DNA of 64,000 nucleotides. It comes from Streptomyces sp. DSM 15324. GTDB taxonomy: Bacteria > Actinomycetota > Actinomycetes > Streptomycetales > Streptomycetaceae. This document shows positions 27,214-35,468 of the stretch, in pieces. The notes under the pieces are model-generated. The model searched no databases. It worked only from the letters and a program-made list of their open reading frames with translations, and was not told the DNA's origin. The position numbers and the translations under genes are program-made. Each line of letters opens with the position of its first letter. The stretch's first letter is position 1. The stretch is from NCBI RefSeq assembly GCF_001514285.1, contig NZ_KQ949035.1, positions 1 to 64,000 of the forward strand, given 5' to 3'.

Positions 27214-27995
27214 GGGTGGGTGCGGGCCAGGACGTCGGCCACGTCCCCGAGCGGAGGAGCGCCGTCGTGCGTGTGGCTGTGGCTGTGATCGTGGGCGTGA
27301 CCGTGCGTCTGGCGGGCCATGACCGGCGTGTGGACGGGGGCGCCCTCCGCCGCGGCCAGCGCCCGGTCCAGCAGCGCGCCGACGCCCCTGCCCCGGCGGG
27401 CCGAGGTCATCACGATCTCCACGCCCGGGTTGACCTGCTCCACGTGCGCGCGGAACGCGATCTCGTCGAACTCGACGGCCTCGGCGAGGTCCGTCTTGGT
27501 GACTACGACGAGCTGGGCGAGCCCGAAGGCGGTGGGGTACTTCAGCGGCTTGTCCTCGCCCTCGGTCACGGAGGCGAGGACGACCCGGAGGGTCTCCCCC
27601 AGGTCGTAGGAGGCCGGGCAGACCAGGTTGCCGACGTTCTCCACGAACAGCAGCCGGGTGTCCGGGGGCAGCCAGCCGTCCAGGTGTCCGGCGAGCATGC
27701 CCGCCTCCAGATGGCACAGTCCGTCGGTCAGCACCTGCTTGACGGGAACGCCCGAACGGGCCAGCCGGGCCGCGTCGTTCTCCGTGGCGAGGTCGGCGGT
27801 GAGCGCGGCGACGGGCACGGACCGCTCGCGGGCCCGCAGCAGTTCCTGTTCCAGCAGCGCGGTCTTGCCGCTGCCGGGGCTGGAGAGCAGGTTGACGACG
27901 GTGGTGCCACCGGCGGTGAGACGGTCGCGCAGGATGTGGGCGCTCGCGTCGTTCTTCGCGAGCACGGCCTGTCGCAGGTCGACGACACGGCACAT
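27210..27995 (-). CDS. hypB: nickel-incorporation GTPase HypB
   Basis: A 261-residue SIMIBI GTPase that works with HypA to insert nickel into the hydrogenase large subunit. P-loop VNLLSSPGSGKTALLE near residue 40, ENVGNLVCPASYDLGE and VVTKTDLAE for G-protein function; CHLEA carries the interface metal-site Cys and His. A histidine-rich stretch (THGHAHDHSHSHTHDG), probably for nickel storage, lies at the C-terminus, whereas in most HypB proteins the His-rich region is N-terminal. It begins 3 nt after the hypA stop and overlaps hypF. Confidence 0.94.
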   Translation of the reverse strand: MCRVVDLRQAVLAKNDASAHILRDRLTAGGTTVVNLLSSPGSGKTALLEQELLRARERSVPVAALTADLATENDAARLARSGVPVKQVLTDGLCHLEAGMLAGHLDGWLPPDTRLLFVENVGNLVCPASYDLGETLRVVLASVTEGEDKPLKYPTAFGLAQLVVVTKTDLAEAVEFDEIAFRAHVEQVNPGVEIVMTSARRGRGVGALLDRALAAAEGAPVHTPVMARQTHGHAHDHSHSHTHDGAPPLGDVADVLARTHP

Positions 27996-27998
27996 GGT

Positions 27999-28391
27999 TC
28001 AGCACTCCTCCTGGATCGGTGCGCCGGCGGGCGCGGGGGTGCCGTCCTCCCACTCGACGGCGGCGATCTGCAGGTCCCGCCCGGCGCACAGGTCGGTCCG
28101 GGTGCCGCCGCAGCCGGGGCAGGTCAGCCGGGGCGGCATGCCGACGGCCCATTCGTGCGCGCAGGAGGTGCACCGGGCCCGGCCCGCCACGGGCTCGGTG
28201 ACGAGTTCGGCGCCCTCCAGCAGGGTCCCGGCGCAGGCCAGTTCGAAGCAGAAGGAGAGCGCGTCGGGGGCGACCCCGGCCAGTTCGCCGACCCGGAGCC
28301 GGACCGAGCGGACCGCCGTGACGTCCCCGGCGCGCTCGGCGGCCTCGGTCACCTGGTCGATGACGGCCAGGGCGACGGACATCTCGTGCAT
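27999..28391 (-). CDS. hypA: nickel metallochaperone HypA
   Basis: A 130-residue zinc and nickel protein acting with HypB. It starts MHEMSVALAVIDQV with the nickel-binding His2; zinc is held by CTSC and CPGC pairs near residues 75-95. The ATG is chosen by family convention (MHE) and by GGGAGG about 10 nt upstream. It is longer than the usual 113-118 residues, with an extra C-terminal tail ending in Cys. It follows a 167-nt gap after the 37-codon gene, so it may have its own promoter as first gene of hypABFCDE. Confidence 0.93.
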   Translation of the reverse strand: MHEMSVALAVIDQVTEAAERAGDVTAVRSVRLRVGELAGVAPDALSFCFELACAGTLLEGAELVTEPVAGRARCTSCAHEWAVGMPPRLTCPGCGGTRTDLCAGRDLQIAAVEWEDGTPAPAGAPIQEEC

Positions 28392-28558
28392 CGGTCTCGG
28401 ACCTCCCGGGCGTGGGCGTGCCCCCCGCCGGGGTTCATTAGAGGCGGGGGCGCCCGGGCACCCGGCCCGCCGCGCCGTCACCGGTCGGCGGCTACGCCCG
28501 TTCGACGCAACCGCGCGGCCGTCCTGGCGTCGCGGGGCCGGGGCCCGGCCGCCCGGGG

Positions 28559-28672
28559 TCACATGCGGCGGATCCGCAGGTAGCGCCGCAGGTCGGGGAA
28601 CAGCTCGGCGGCGACGGCTGCGGTGGCGGCCACCGCGGCGACGGCGGCTCCCCCGATGACGATCTTCTTCAT
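28559..28672 (-). CDS. 37-residue membrane microprotein in the hydrogenase operon
   Basis: A very short gene between the maturation protease and hypA. The ATG is preceded by AAGGAGAG, a near-perfect SD, 11 nt after the protease stop. The peptide begins MKKIVIGGAAVAAVAATAA, a single hydrophobic helix, then ELFPDLRRYLRIRRM, a basic amphipathic tail. This pattern (MKK, Ala-rich helix, PDLRRYLRIR-like end) is what I recall for a family of tiny streptomycete proteins labelled DUF6893; that label was not checked. Possible roles are membrane attachment of the hydrogenase or assembly. Coding is supported by the SD, spacing and amino-acid pattern. Confidence 0.75.
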   Translation of the reverse strand: MKKIVIGGAAVAAVAATAAVAAELFPDLRRYLRIRRM

Positions 28673-28683
28673 CCGTCTCTCCT

Positions 28684-29211
28684 TCATCTCGCCGGCGGGG
28701 CCTCGGCGGCCCCGGCCGGTGCCGCGGACGGCTCGCCGTCCCGCAGCAGCTCTTCGATCAGCCGTACGGCTTCGGGCACGGCGTCCGACACCGGCCGGCT
28801 CAGTCCGATGCCCTCCTCCACACAGGCCGGTTCGCAGCCGACGACCACGGTGCGCCGGGGTGGTCGTCCGCCGGTGCCGGCGCAGAGGGTGTCCAGCAGG
28901 GCCAGGACGGTGTCGGGGGTCATCCGGTGGCCGTCGATCACCGGCACCGCGCCGGGGTCGGCGCCGGGACCCTCGTGCTCGATGACGTAGAGCGTCCCCG
29001 GTGCCCCGCCGCGGGCCGTGGCGTCGACGAGGACGAGCGTGTCGTAGCCGTCGAGGAGCCGGTAGGCGAGGTGCACCCCGCGGACGCCGATGTCGGCGAC
29101 CTCGACGTCCTCCGGCAGCCGGGCCCCGGCGAGCCGGCGGGCGGTCTCGACGCCGAAGCCGTCGTCACCGAGGAAGATGTTGCCGATGCCGGCCACGAGG
29201 GTGCGGGTCAT
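28684..29211 (-). CDS. hydrogenase maturation endopeptidase
   Basis: A 175-residue protease of the HyaD/HybD family that trims the C-terminal tail of the large subunit after nickel insertion. GIGNIFLGDDGFGVE contains the conserved nickel-sensing acidic residue, LVLVDATARGG the second acidic residue, and DGHRMTP the His. The C-terminal 15 residues are Ala/Pro-rich. Its start overlaps the upstream 470-residue gene by 4 nt. Its substrate should be HhyL, which has a 26-residue tail after its last active-site Cys. Confidence 0.92.
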   Translation of the reverse strand: MTRTLVAGIGNIFLGDDGFGVETARRLAGARLPEDVEVADIGVRGVHLAYRLLDGYDTLVLVDATARGGAPGTLYVIEHEGPGADPGAVPVIDGHRMTPDTVLALLDTLCAGTGGRPPRRTVVVGCEPACVEEGIGLSRPVSDAVPEAVRLIEELLRDGEPSAAPAGAAEAPPAR

Positions 29212-30620
29212 GGTCCGGCCTCCAGCGGTACGACTTCGTCCGGCTGGAAGTAGAGATAGCGGCCCTGTTCGCGGCGGATGTCGGCGCCGGGGTCGCCGTC
29301 GACGGTGACGGCGAGGTGCACCGTGCCGTCGACGTCGTGCAGTACGGCCTCGACGGTCGCCGCCCGGCCGTGCAGGAACAGGTCCTGGGCGTCGGTGTGG
29401 CGCAGGCCGGGCCGCAGTTCGACGCGGTCGCCCCTGCCGACGGGCCGGTCACCCACCACGACGGTGTCGTGCTCGGGGTCGAAGCCGGCGTCGCTCGCCG
29501 GGTCCCACCAGGGGGTGTCGGGGCGCGTCACGCCGTGCTCGTCCGGGAAGCCGGTCTCCCCGGTGACCTCGCGCAGGCCGCGCACGGCGCCGTGCAGCCG
29601 TTCCAGCACCTCGGCCGGCATCGAGTCCGCCAGGTCGATCACGGCGGCCGCCCGTGGGTCGGTGCCCCGGGCCTCGCGCTTCTCCTCGTCGGTGAGGGCG
29701 GCGGTGCGCAGGGCGAGGATCTCGTCGATCTCGGTGGCGTCGTAGAGGGCGCCGGGGCTCTCCGGTGCGATCGCCGGGTGGTCCTCCAGGATGATCGGGG
29801 AGGACAGCACGAGGTCGCCGCTGCCCGGTTCGCCGGCGAGGACGGGCCAGGTGTGCAGGTTGCGGCAGGCGGCGACGGCGCCCCTGGCCCATTCCGGGGG
29901 ATCGGTCATCGACAGAAACGATCCGGCGCTGAGGGCCATGAGGAGGTGGGTGGCCACCAGGGAGTGCGGCAGGGCCGCGTCCCGGTCGGCCGCCCGGCCC
30001 TCCGGGGGCACCCAGCCGCTGGTGTTCTCCACGACGGCGGTGAGCCGCAGTGTCCGGTAGGGGCCGTCGAGTTCGCGGGCGGACAGCCGGACGCTCCCGT
30101 GGATCTCCTCGGACCGCCGGTGCAGCCGGCCGACGGTGCGGCCCGCCGTGTCGAGGACCGGTTCGGTGTCCTCGCGGGCCGGGAGCCGGAAGGGGTGCGT
30201 GACGCCGTCCCCGAGCAACTCCTCGACCGGTACGACGAGGGCGACGCGCTCCTCGCCGCCCTCGTCCCAGGGCACCAGCACCCGGTCGTCGAGGCGGAGT
30301 TCGGCCACGGTGTCCCAGCCGCCGTCCGGGCGGGCCCGCTGCACGGTCCGCCGGCGGGCGTGCAGGAAGCGCACCTCGACCGAGAGCGTGGCGTCCTTCC
30401 TCGGTTCCATCAGGCACTCGGTGTGCTGGAAGTCGTGCTCCTCGCGCCCGGCGCCCCAGGCGGGCGGCACGAGCACCCCGAACTGCCAGCGCAGCCGGTT
30501 CTTGGCGGCCGAGGCGCGGTACGGGTAGAGCACATAGCCCTCGAAGAGGACGGCGTCGGCCACCTGCCGGGCGACGGCGAAGCGCTCCTCGGTCCCGGGG
30601 GCGAACGCGGTCACGGTCAC
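29208..30620 (-). CDS. uncharacterised hydrogenase-cluster protein, 470 residues
   Basis: No catalytic motif or membrane segment is recognised. The sequence is soluble and beta-rich: an N-terminal region (VLYPYRASAAKNRLRWQFGV; FQHTECLMEPR), a middle helical region (PHSLVATHLLMALSAGSFLS, TWPVLAGEPGSGDLVLSSP) and a C-terminal part that reads like a small barrel (GRGDRVELRPGLRHTDAQDL). It overlaps the genes on both sides by 4 nt, so it is part of the hydrogenase operon. Known group 1h hydrogenase loci carry conserved unknown genes of this kind, so an accessory or assembly role is probable. Confidence 0.85.
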   Translation of the reverse strand: MTVTAFAPGTEERFAVARQVADAVLFEGYVLYPYRASAAKNRLRWQFGVLVPPAWGAGREEHDFQHTECLMEPRKDATLSVEVRFLHARRRTVQRARPDGGWDTVAELRLDDRVLVPWDEGGEERVALVVPVEELLGDGVTHPFRLPAREDTEPVLDTAGRTVGRLHRRSEEIHGSVRLSARELDGPYRTLRLTAVVENTSGWVPPEGRAADRDAALPHSLVATHLLMALSAGSFLSMTDPPEWARGAVAACRNLHTWPVLAGEPGSGDLVLSSPIILEDHPAIAPESPGALYDATEIDEILALRTAALTDEEKREARGTDPRAAAVIDLADSMPAEVLERLHGAVRGLREVTGETGFPDEHGVTRPDTPWWDPASDAGFDPEHDTVVVGDRPVGRGDRVELRPGLRHTDAQDLFLHGRAATVEAVLHDVDGTVHLAVTVDGDPGADIRREQGRYLYFQPDEVVPLEAGP

Positions 30621-31309
30621 GGGTCGGTCCTCCCGGTCAGGGCGGTGAGCGCGCGCAGCGGGTCGCGGCTCTCGGGCTGATCCGCGGTCTCCCCGTCGAG
30701 CAGTGCCTCGACGGTGGCCTGCCAGGACGGCAGGGCGTGCCGGGAGCGGTAGGCGAGGAGGGCGTCCATGGTGTCGCGGGGCAGCCGGATCCAGCCGCAG
30801 CCGGGGAAGTGCTGCTCGACCATCTCCCGCCAGGTGGCCACCGGCATCCGGAAGGGGGCCTCGCGGTCCCAGGGGACGGGTTCGACGCGGAAGCCGCCGG
30901 AGCCGGTGAAGGCGGTGCCGGAGAAGAGCATCAGCAGCGGGACCTCGCCGTCGGTGACGGCGGCGAGGTAGCGGGTGGCGGCGATGTCCAGGTCGTAGGT
31001 GCAGGGGACGACGAGGTCGGCCTCGGTCTCCCCGGTGAACGCGGTCACCATCAGCGGGACCTGGGCGAACTGCACCGGGTTGAGGGTGGTGCCCCAGCGC
31101 GAGCGCTCGCCGAACAGGTCCTTGAGGCCGTCGGCCTCCCGGTCGTCGTAGCCGCGCCGGGCGGGTTCGATGCGGATCTGGCAGCGCAGCGCGAGGGCGT
31201 GCACGGGGGTGTCGCCGGACGCGGTGACGCGCAGCCGGAAGACGAGCGTCGGCCCGGCCGCGTACCGGTCGGCGCGCACGCCGGTGCAGGTGAAGGAGAA
31301 CTCCGTCAT
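30617..31309 (-). CDS. uncharacterised hydrogenase-cluster protein (DUF6084-like)
   Basis: A 230-residue soluble protein starting MTEFSFTCTGVRADRYAAGP. It has beta-rich N-terminal residues (LVFRLRVTASGDTPVHALAL; LRCQIRIEPARRGY) and a helical C-terminal part (MVEQHFPGCGWIRLPRDTMD). I recall a DUF6084 label for such proteins, not checked. No cofactor motif is visible. It overlaps its upstream and downstream neighbours by 4 nt. Probably needed for assembly or electron transfer of the group 1h hydrogenase. Confidence 0.85.
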   Translation of the reverse strand: MTEFSFTCTGVRADRYAAGPTLVFRLRVTASGDTPVHALALRCQIRIEPARRGYDDREADGLKDLFGERSRWGTTLNPVQFAQVPLMVTAFTGETEADLVVPCTYDLDIAATRYLAAVTDGEVPLLMLFSGTAFTGSGGFRVEPVPWDREAPFRMPVATWREMVEQHFPGCGWIRLPRDTMDALLAYRSRHALPSWQATVEALLDGETADQPESRDPLRALTALTGRTDP

Positions 31310-31935
31310 GAGCGGCCCGCCTCCTGAAGGGGGCGGGCGCGGCGCGCCACGTCCGTGAAGAACGCGTCCAGCGCGGCGCGTGCCTCCCGGCCGCCGTCGA
31401 AGCCCTGCCACAACAGGCGCATCCGGCCGACGAGTTCGTAGCAGACGTCGATCGGGACGAGGTGGCAGTCGACGTGGTCGTCGGTGCGGCGCAGCAGCAG
31501 TGCCTCCACGTCGGGTTCGAGGAGGCCGGCGAGCCGGCTGTCGCCGAGGACCGCGGTCCAGGTGTCCGGGTCGAGTTCGCTCTCGGTGGCTCCGGCGGGG
31601 CTCGGGTAGAGGGCGACGAGCCGGTCGAGGGCGGCGTTGCGGAAGAAGAAGGCGACGCCGACCGGGATCTGCAGCGCCTCCCAGGCCCGCTCGTCGAGGC
31701 GGTGTCCCGGGTCGGCGAGGTAGCGGGCCGGGACCGCGCGGAAGCGGCCCGCGGCGGCGCCCGGCTGTTCCATCAGCACCGCGCAGGCCGTGCACGCGCA
31801 GGCGAGGGAGCGCCGCTCGGTGTCGACGAGATGGCGGTGGTCCTCGGGCACCACCGCCGCGCACAGTTCGCACCGCTCCGGCTGCGGGGGACGTTCGGTG
31901 AGGAACCTCCGCAGCCCGGGGGTGGTCGTGCTCAT
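31306..31935 (-). CDS. Cys-containing hydrogenase-cluster protein (DUF5947-like)
   Basis: A 209-residue protein with an N-terminal metal-binding look: CELCAAVV at residues 22-25 and CACTACAVLM near 45-52, giving paired cysteines that could hold zinc, iron or a cluster. The rest is mixed alpha/beta (WEALQIPVGVAFFFRN; CHLVPIDVCYELVGRMR). I recall the DUF5947 label for this family, not checked. Four-nt overlaps on both sides tie it to the NifU-like and DUF6084-like genes. Possibly a rubredoxin- or zinc-ribbon-type electron or assembly factor. Confidence 0.85.
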   Translation of the reverse strand: MSTTTPGLRRFLTERPPQPERCELCAAVVPEDHRHLVDTERRSLACACTACAVLMEQPGAAAGRFRAVPARYLADPGHRLDERAWEALQIPVGVAFFFRNAALDRLVALYPSPAGATESELDPDTWTAVLGDSRLAGLLEPDVEALLLRRTDDHVDCHLVPIDVCYELVGRMRLLWQGFDGGREARAALDAFFTDVARRARPLQEAGRS

Positions 31936-32459
31936 CGTGCCCCCGTCGGTGCGGTGCCGATCTGCAGGAGGGTGGGGCCGGCGGGCGTGGTCTCCACGTC
32001 CACGGCCCTGACCTCGGGGGCGAGGCCGGCGAGGGCGGTCTCGGCGGCCCGTGCGGCGTCCCCGGCCGAGCCGCAGCCGCAGCCGCCGCCCGCCCGGGCG
32101 CGCAGCCGCAGGGTGCCGCTGTGCTCCTCGAAGCCGACCACTTCGAGCCGGGGGTCGTGGACGCCGTCGAGGGCGCGGGCGATGCGGGTGTCGCGGTCCT
32201 CGGGGTGCAGGTCGTGCAGGACGAGCAGGCTCGCCACGAGGTCGTCGGCGAGCAGCTCGGCGAGGGGCCCGCCGGGCGCGGGGTCCAGCAGTTCGACGAC
32301 GCGGGCGAGGGCGGTGCCGTAGAGCTCCATGAGGGAGCGGACGAGTTCCTCGGCCGCGGCGGCGCCTTCGCCGGTCGCGGCCAGCCGGTCCAGGACCTCC
32401 TCGATCCGGCGCCCGGTCCGCTCGGCCGTCACCGGGCGTGCCGCGGTCGGCGCGCTCAT
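31932..32459 (-). CDS. NifU-like C-terminal domain protein
   Basis: A 175-residue protein. The C-terminal half resembles the NifU/Nfu domain (VEVVGFEEHSGTLRLRARAG), but the usual CxxC pair is replaced by GGGCGCGSAGDA, that is Cys-Gly-Cys, so cluster binding may differ from classical Nfu scaffolds. The N-terminal half is helical (RIEEVLDRLAATGEGAAAAE). The ATG overlaps the hhyL stop by 4 nt. It is likely an iron-sulfur supply or assembly factor for the hydrogenase. NifU-like genes beside group 1h hydrogenases are established in actinobacteria. Confidence 0.88.
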   Translation of the reverse strand: MSAPTAARPVTAERTGRRIEEVLDRLAATGEGAAAAEELVRSLMELYGTALARVVELLDPAPGGPLAELLADDLVASLLVLHDLHPEDRDTRIARALDGVHDPRLEVVGFEEHSGTLRLRARAGGGCGCGSAGDAARAAETALAGLAPEVRAVDVETTPAGPTLLQIGTAPTGAR

Positions 32460-34237
32460 CCGCCCAGTCCGCTCAGGCCGGTGGGCACGTGCATCGACTT
32501 CACGGTCTTGCCGCCGCCGACGTACATGTGGACGCCGCAGGGCAGACAGGGGTCGAAGCTGCGGACGGCGCGCATGATGTCGATGCCCTTGAAGTTCTCC
32601 GGGGGGTTCTCCTCGAAGATCGGGGTGTTCTGCACGGCGTCCTCGTACGGGCCGGGGGTGCCGTAGGAGTCGCGGACGCTGGCGTTCCAGGGGGTGGGCG
32701 GGTACGGGTGGTAGTTGGCGATCTTGCCGTCGCGGATCACCATGTGGTGGGAGAGGACACCGCGGACGGCCTCGGTGAAGCCGCAGCCGATGCTCTCGTC
32801 CGGGACCTCGAACTTCTCCCAGGTCTGGGTGCGTCCGGCGCGGACCTCCTCCAGGCCCTTCTCCGCGCAGTGCAGGGCGACGGCGGCGGCGTAGGCCTGG
32901 AAGTAGGTGCGGGCGCGGTTGCGCTCCAGGGCGTTGGACCACTTCGGGATCTTCCACTCGAAGGTGGTCTCCGGCTTGGTCAGGGTGCGCGGCAGGTTGA
33001 TGACCACGCTCTGCCCGGTGGCCTTGACGTACCCGATGTCGACGAGCCCGGACAGCGCGGTGGACCACAGGCGGGCGATGGGGCCGCCGCCGGTGTCCAG
33101 GGCGAGGTGGTCCTTGCCGTCGAACCAGCGCGGGGACATCACCCAGCTGTACTTGTCGTCGAAGTTCCGCTTCTGCGGGGCGGGGATGGTGTGCTGGTTC
33201 CACGGGTGGCGCGGGTCGACCGGGTTGCCGAGCGGGTCGTGGGTGACGAACTGCTCCTGGCCCTGCCAGTCCTCGTAGTAGGAGCTGCCGAGCAGGATGC
33301 GGATGCCGAGGTTGATCGCGGTGAGGTCGTTGGTGACGAGCTTGCCGTCGACGACGACACCGGGGGTGACGAACATCCGCCGGCCCCAGTCGGTCATGTT
33401 GGCGTACGTGAAGTCGCAGTACTCGGGGTCGTTGAGGGCGCCCCAGCAGCCGAGCAGGACGCGTCGGCGGCCGACCTCCTCGTAGCCGGGCAGGGCCTCG
33501 TAGAAGAAGTCGAACAGGTCGTCGTGGAGCGGGACGACCCGCTTCATGAACTCGACGTACCGCATGAGGCGGCTCAGGTAGTCGGTGAACAGCTGCACGG
33601 AGGCGATGGTGCCGACGCCGCCCGGGTAGAGCGTGGAGGGGTGCACGTGGCGGCCCTCCATCAGGCAGAACATCTCGCGCGTGTACCGGCTGACCTGGAG
33701 GGCCTCGCGGTAGAACTCGCCCTCGAGCGGGTTGAGCGAGCGCATGATGTCGGCGATGGTGCGGTAGCCGTGCTCGGCGGCGTGCGGGGCCTCGGTGCGC
33801 TCGGCGAGTTCGAGGACGCCGGGGTTGGTCTCCCGGACCATCTTCTCGCAGTAGTCGACCCCGACCAGGTTCTCCTGGAAGATGTTGTGGTCGAACATGT
33901 ACTCCGCGGACTCGCCGAGGTTGATGATCCACTCACCGAGGTGCGGGGGCTTCACGCCGTACGCCATGTTCTGCGTGTACACCGAGCAGGTGGCGTGGTT
34001 GTCTCCGCAGATGCCGCAGATGCGGCTGGTGATGAAGTGGGCGTCGCGGGGGTCCTTGCCGCGCATGAAGACGCTGTAGCCGCGGAACACCGACGAGGTG
34101 CTGTAGCACTCCGCGACCCGCTTCTGCTTGAAGTCGATCTTCGTGTGGATGCCCAGGCTGCCCACGATCCGGGTGATCGGGTCCCAGGACATCTCCACCA
34201 GACCGGTGCCGTCTCCGGCCGCCGTCGTCCTTGCCAT
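32456..34237 (-). CDS. hhyL: [NiFe]-hydrogenase large subunit, group 1h (HhyL)
   Basis: A 593-residue catalytic subunit. The N-terminal Cys pair is SRICGICGDNH (Cys74, Cys77) and the C-terminal pair FDPCLPCGVH (Cys564, Cys567); these four cysteines hold nickel and the Fe(CN)2CO unit. A 26-residue tail after Cys567 would be cut by the maturation protease. The wording of both motifs, the length, and the neighbouring genes match the group 1h (formerly 5) enzymes that oxidise atmospheric H2 in streptomycetes and mycobacteria. It follows hhyS after 93 nt; the start ATG begins MARTTAAGDGTG. Confidence 0.95.
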   Translation of the reverse strand: MARTTAAGDGTGLVEMSWDPITRIVGSLGIHTKIDFKQKRVAECYSTSSVFRGYSVFMRGKDPRDAHFITSRICGICGDNHATCSVYTQNMAYGVKPPHLGEWIINLGESAEYMFDHNIFQENLVGVDYCEKMVRETNPGVLELAERTEAPHAAEHGYRTIADIMRSLNPLEGEFYREALQVSRYTREMFCLMEGRHVHPSTLYPGGVGTIASVQLFTDYLSRLMRYVEFMKRVVPLHDDLFDFFYEALPGYEEVGRRRVLLGCWGALNDPEYCDFTYANMTDWGRRMFVTPGVVVDGKLVTNDLTAINLGIRILLGSSYYEDWQGQEQFVTHDPLGNPVDPRHPWNQHTIPAPQKRNFDDKYSWVMSPRWFDGKDHLALDTGGGPIARLWSTALSGLVDIGYVKATGQSVVINLPRTLTKPETTFEWKIPKWSNALERNRARTYFQAYAAAVALHCAEKGLEEVRAGRTQTWEKFEVPDESIGCGFTEAVRGVLSHHMVIRDGKIANYHPYPPTPWNASVRDSYGTPGPYEDAVQNTPIFEENPPENFKGIDIMRAVRSFDPCLPCGVHMYVGGGKTVKSMHVPTGLSGLGG

Positions 34238-34330
34238 GGTCGTTGCCGTGCCCTTCGTTGCGCGGGGGGTTCGGGTGTGGGGGGGTGCACGAAGCAGAAG
34301 CGGGTCACTCGGTTCGGCTGCGGGAGGGCG

Positions 34331-35419
<1,089 letters not shown>

Positions 35420-35468
35420 GGGGACCGCCTCCTGGGGAGGTGAGGGACAAAGGCCTGCATTTCGGCCA

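Noticed and set aside
24334..27288. A 984-codon plus-strand frame over hypC and hypF
   Set aside because: Antisense shadow of HypF and HypC, whose motifs and overlaps are unequivocal.
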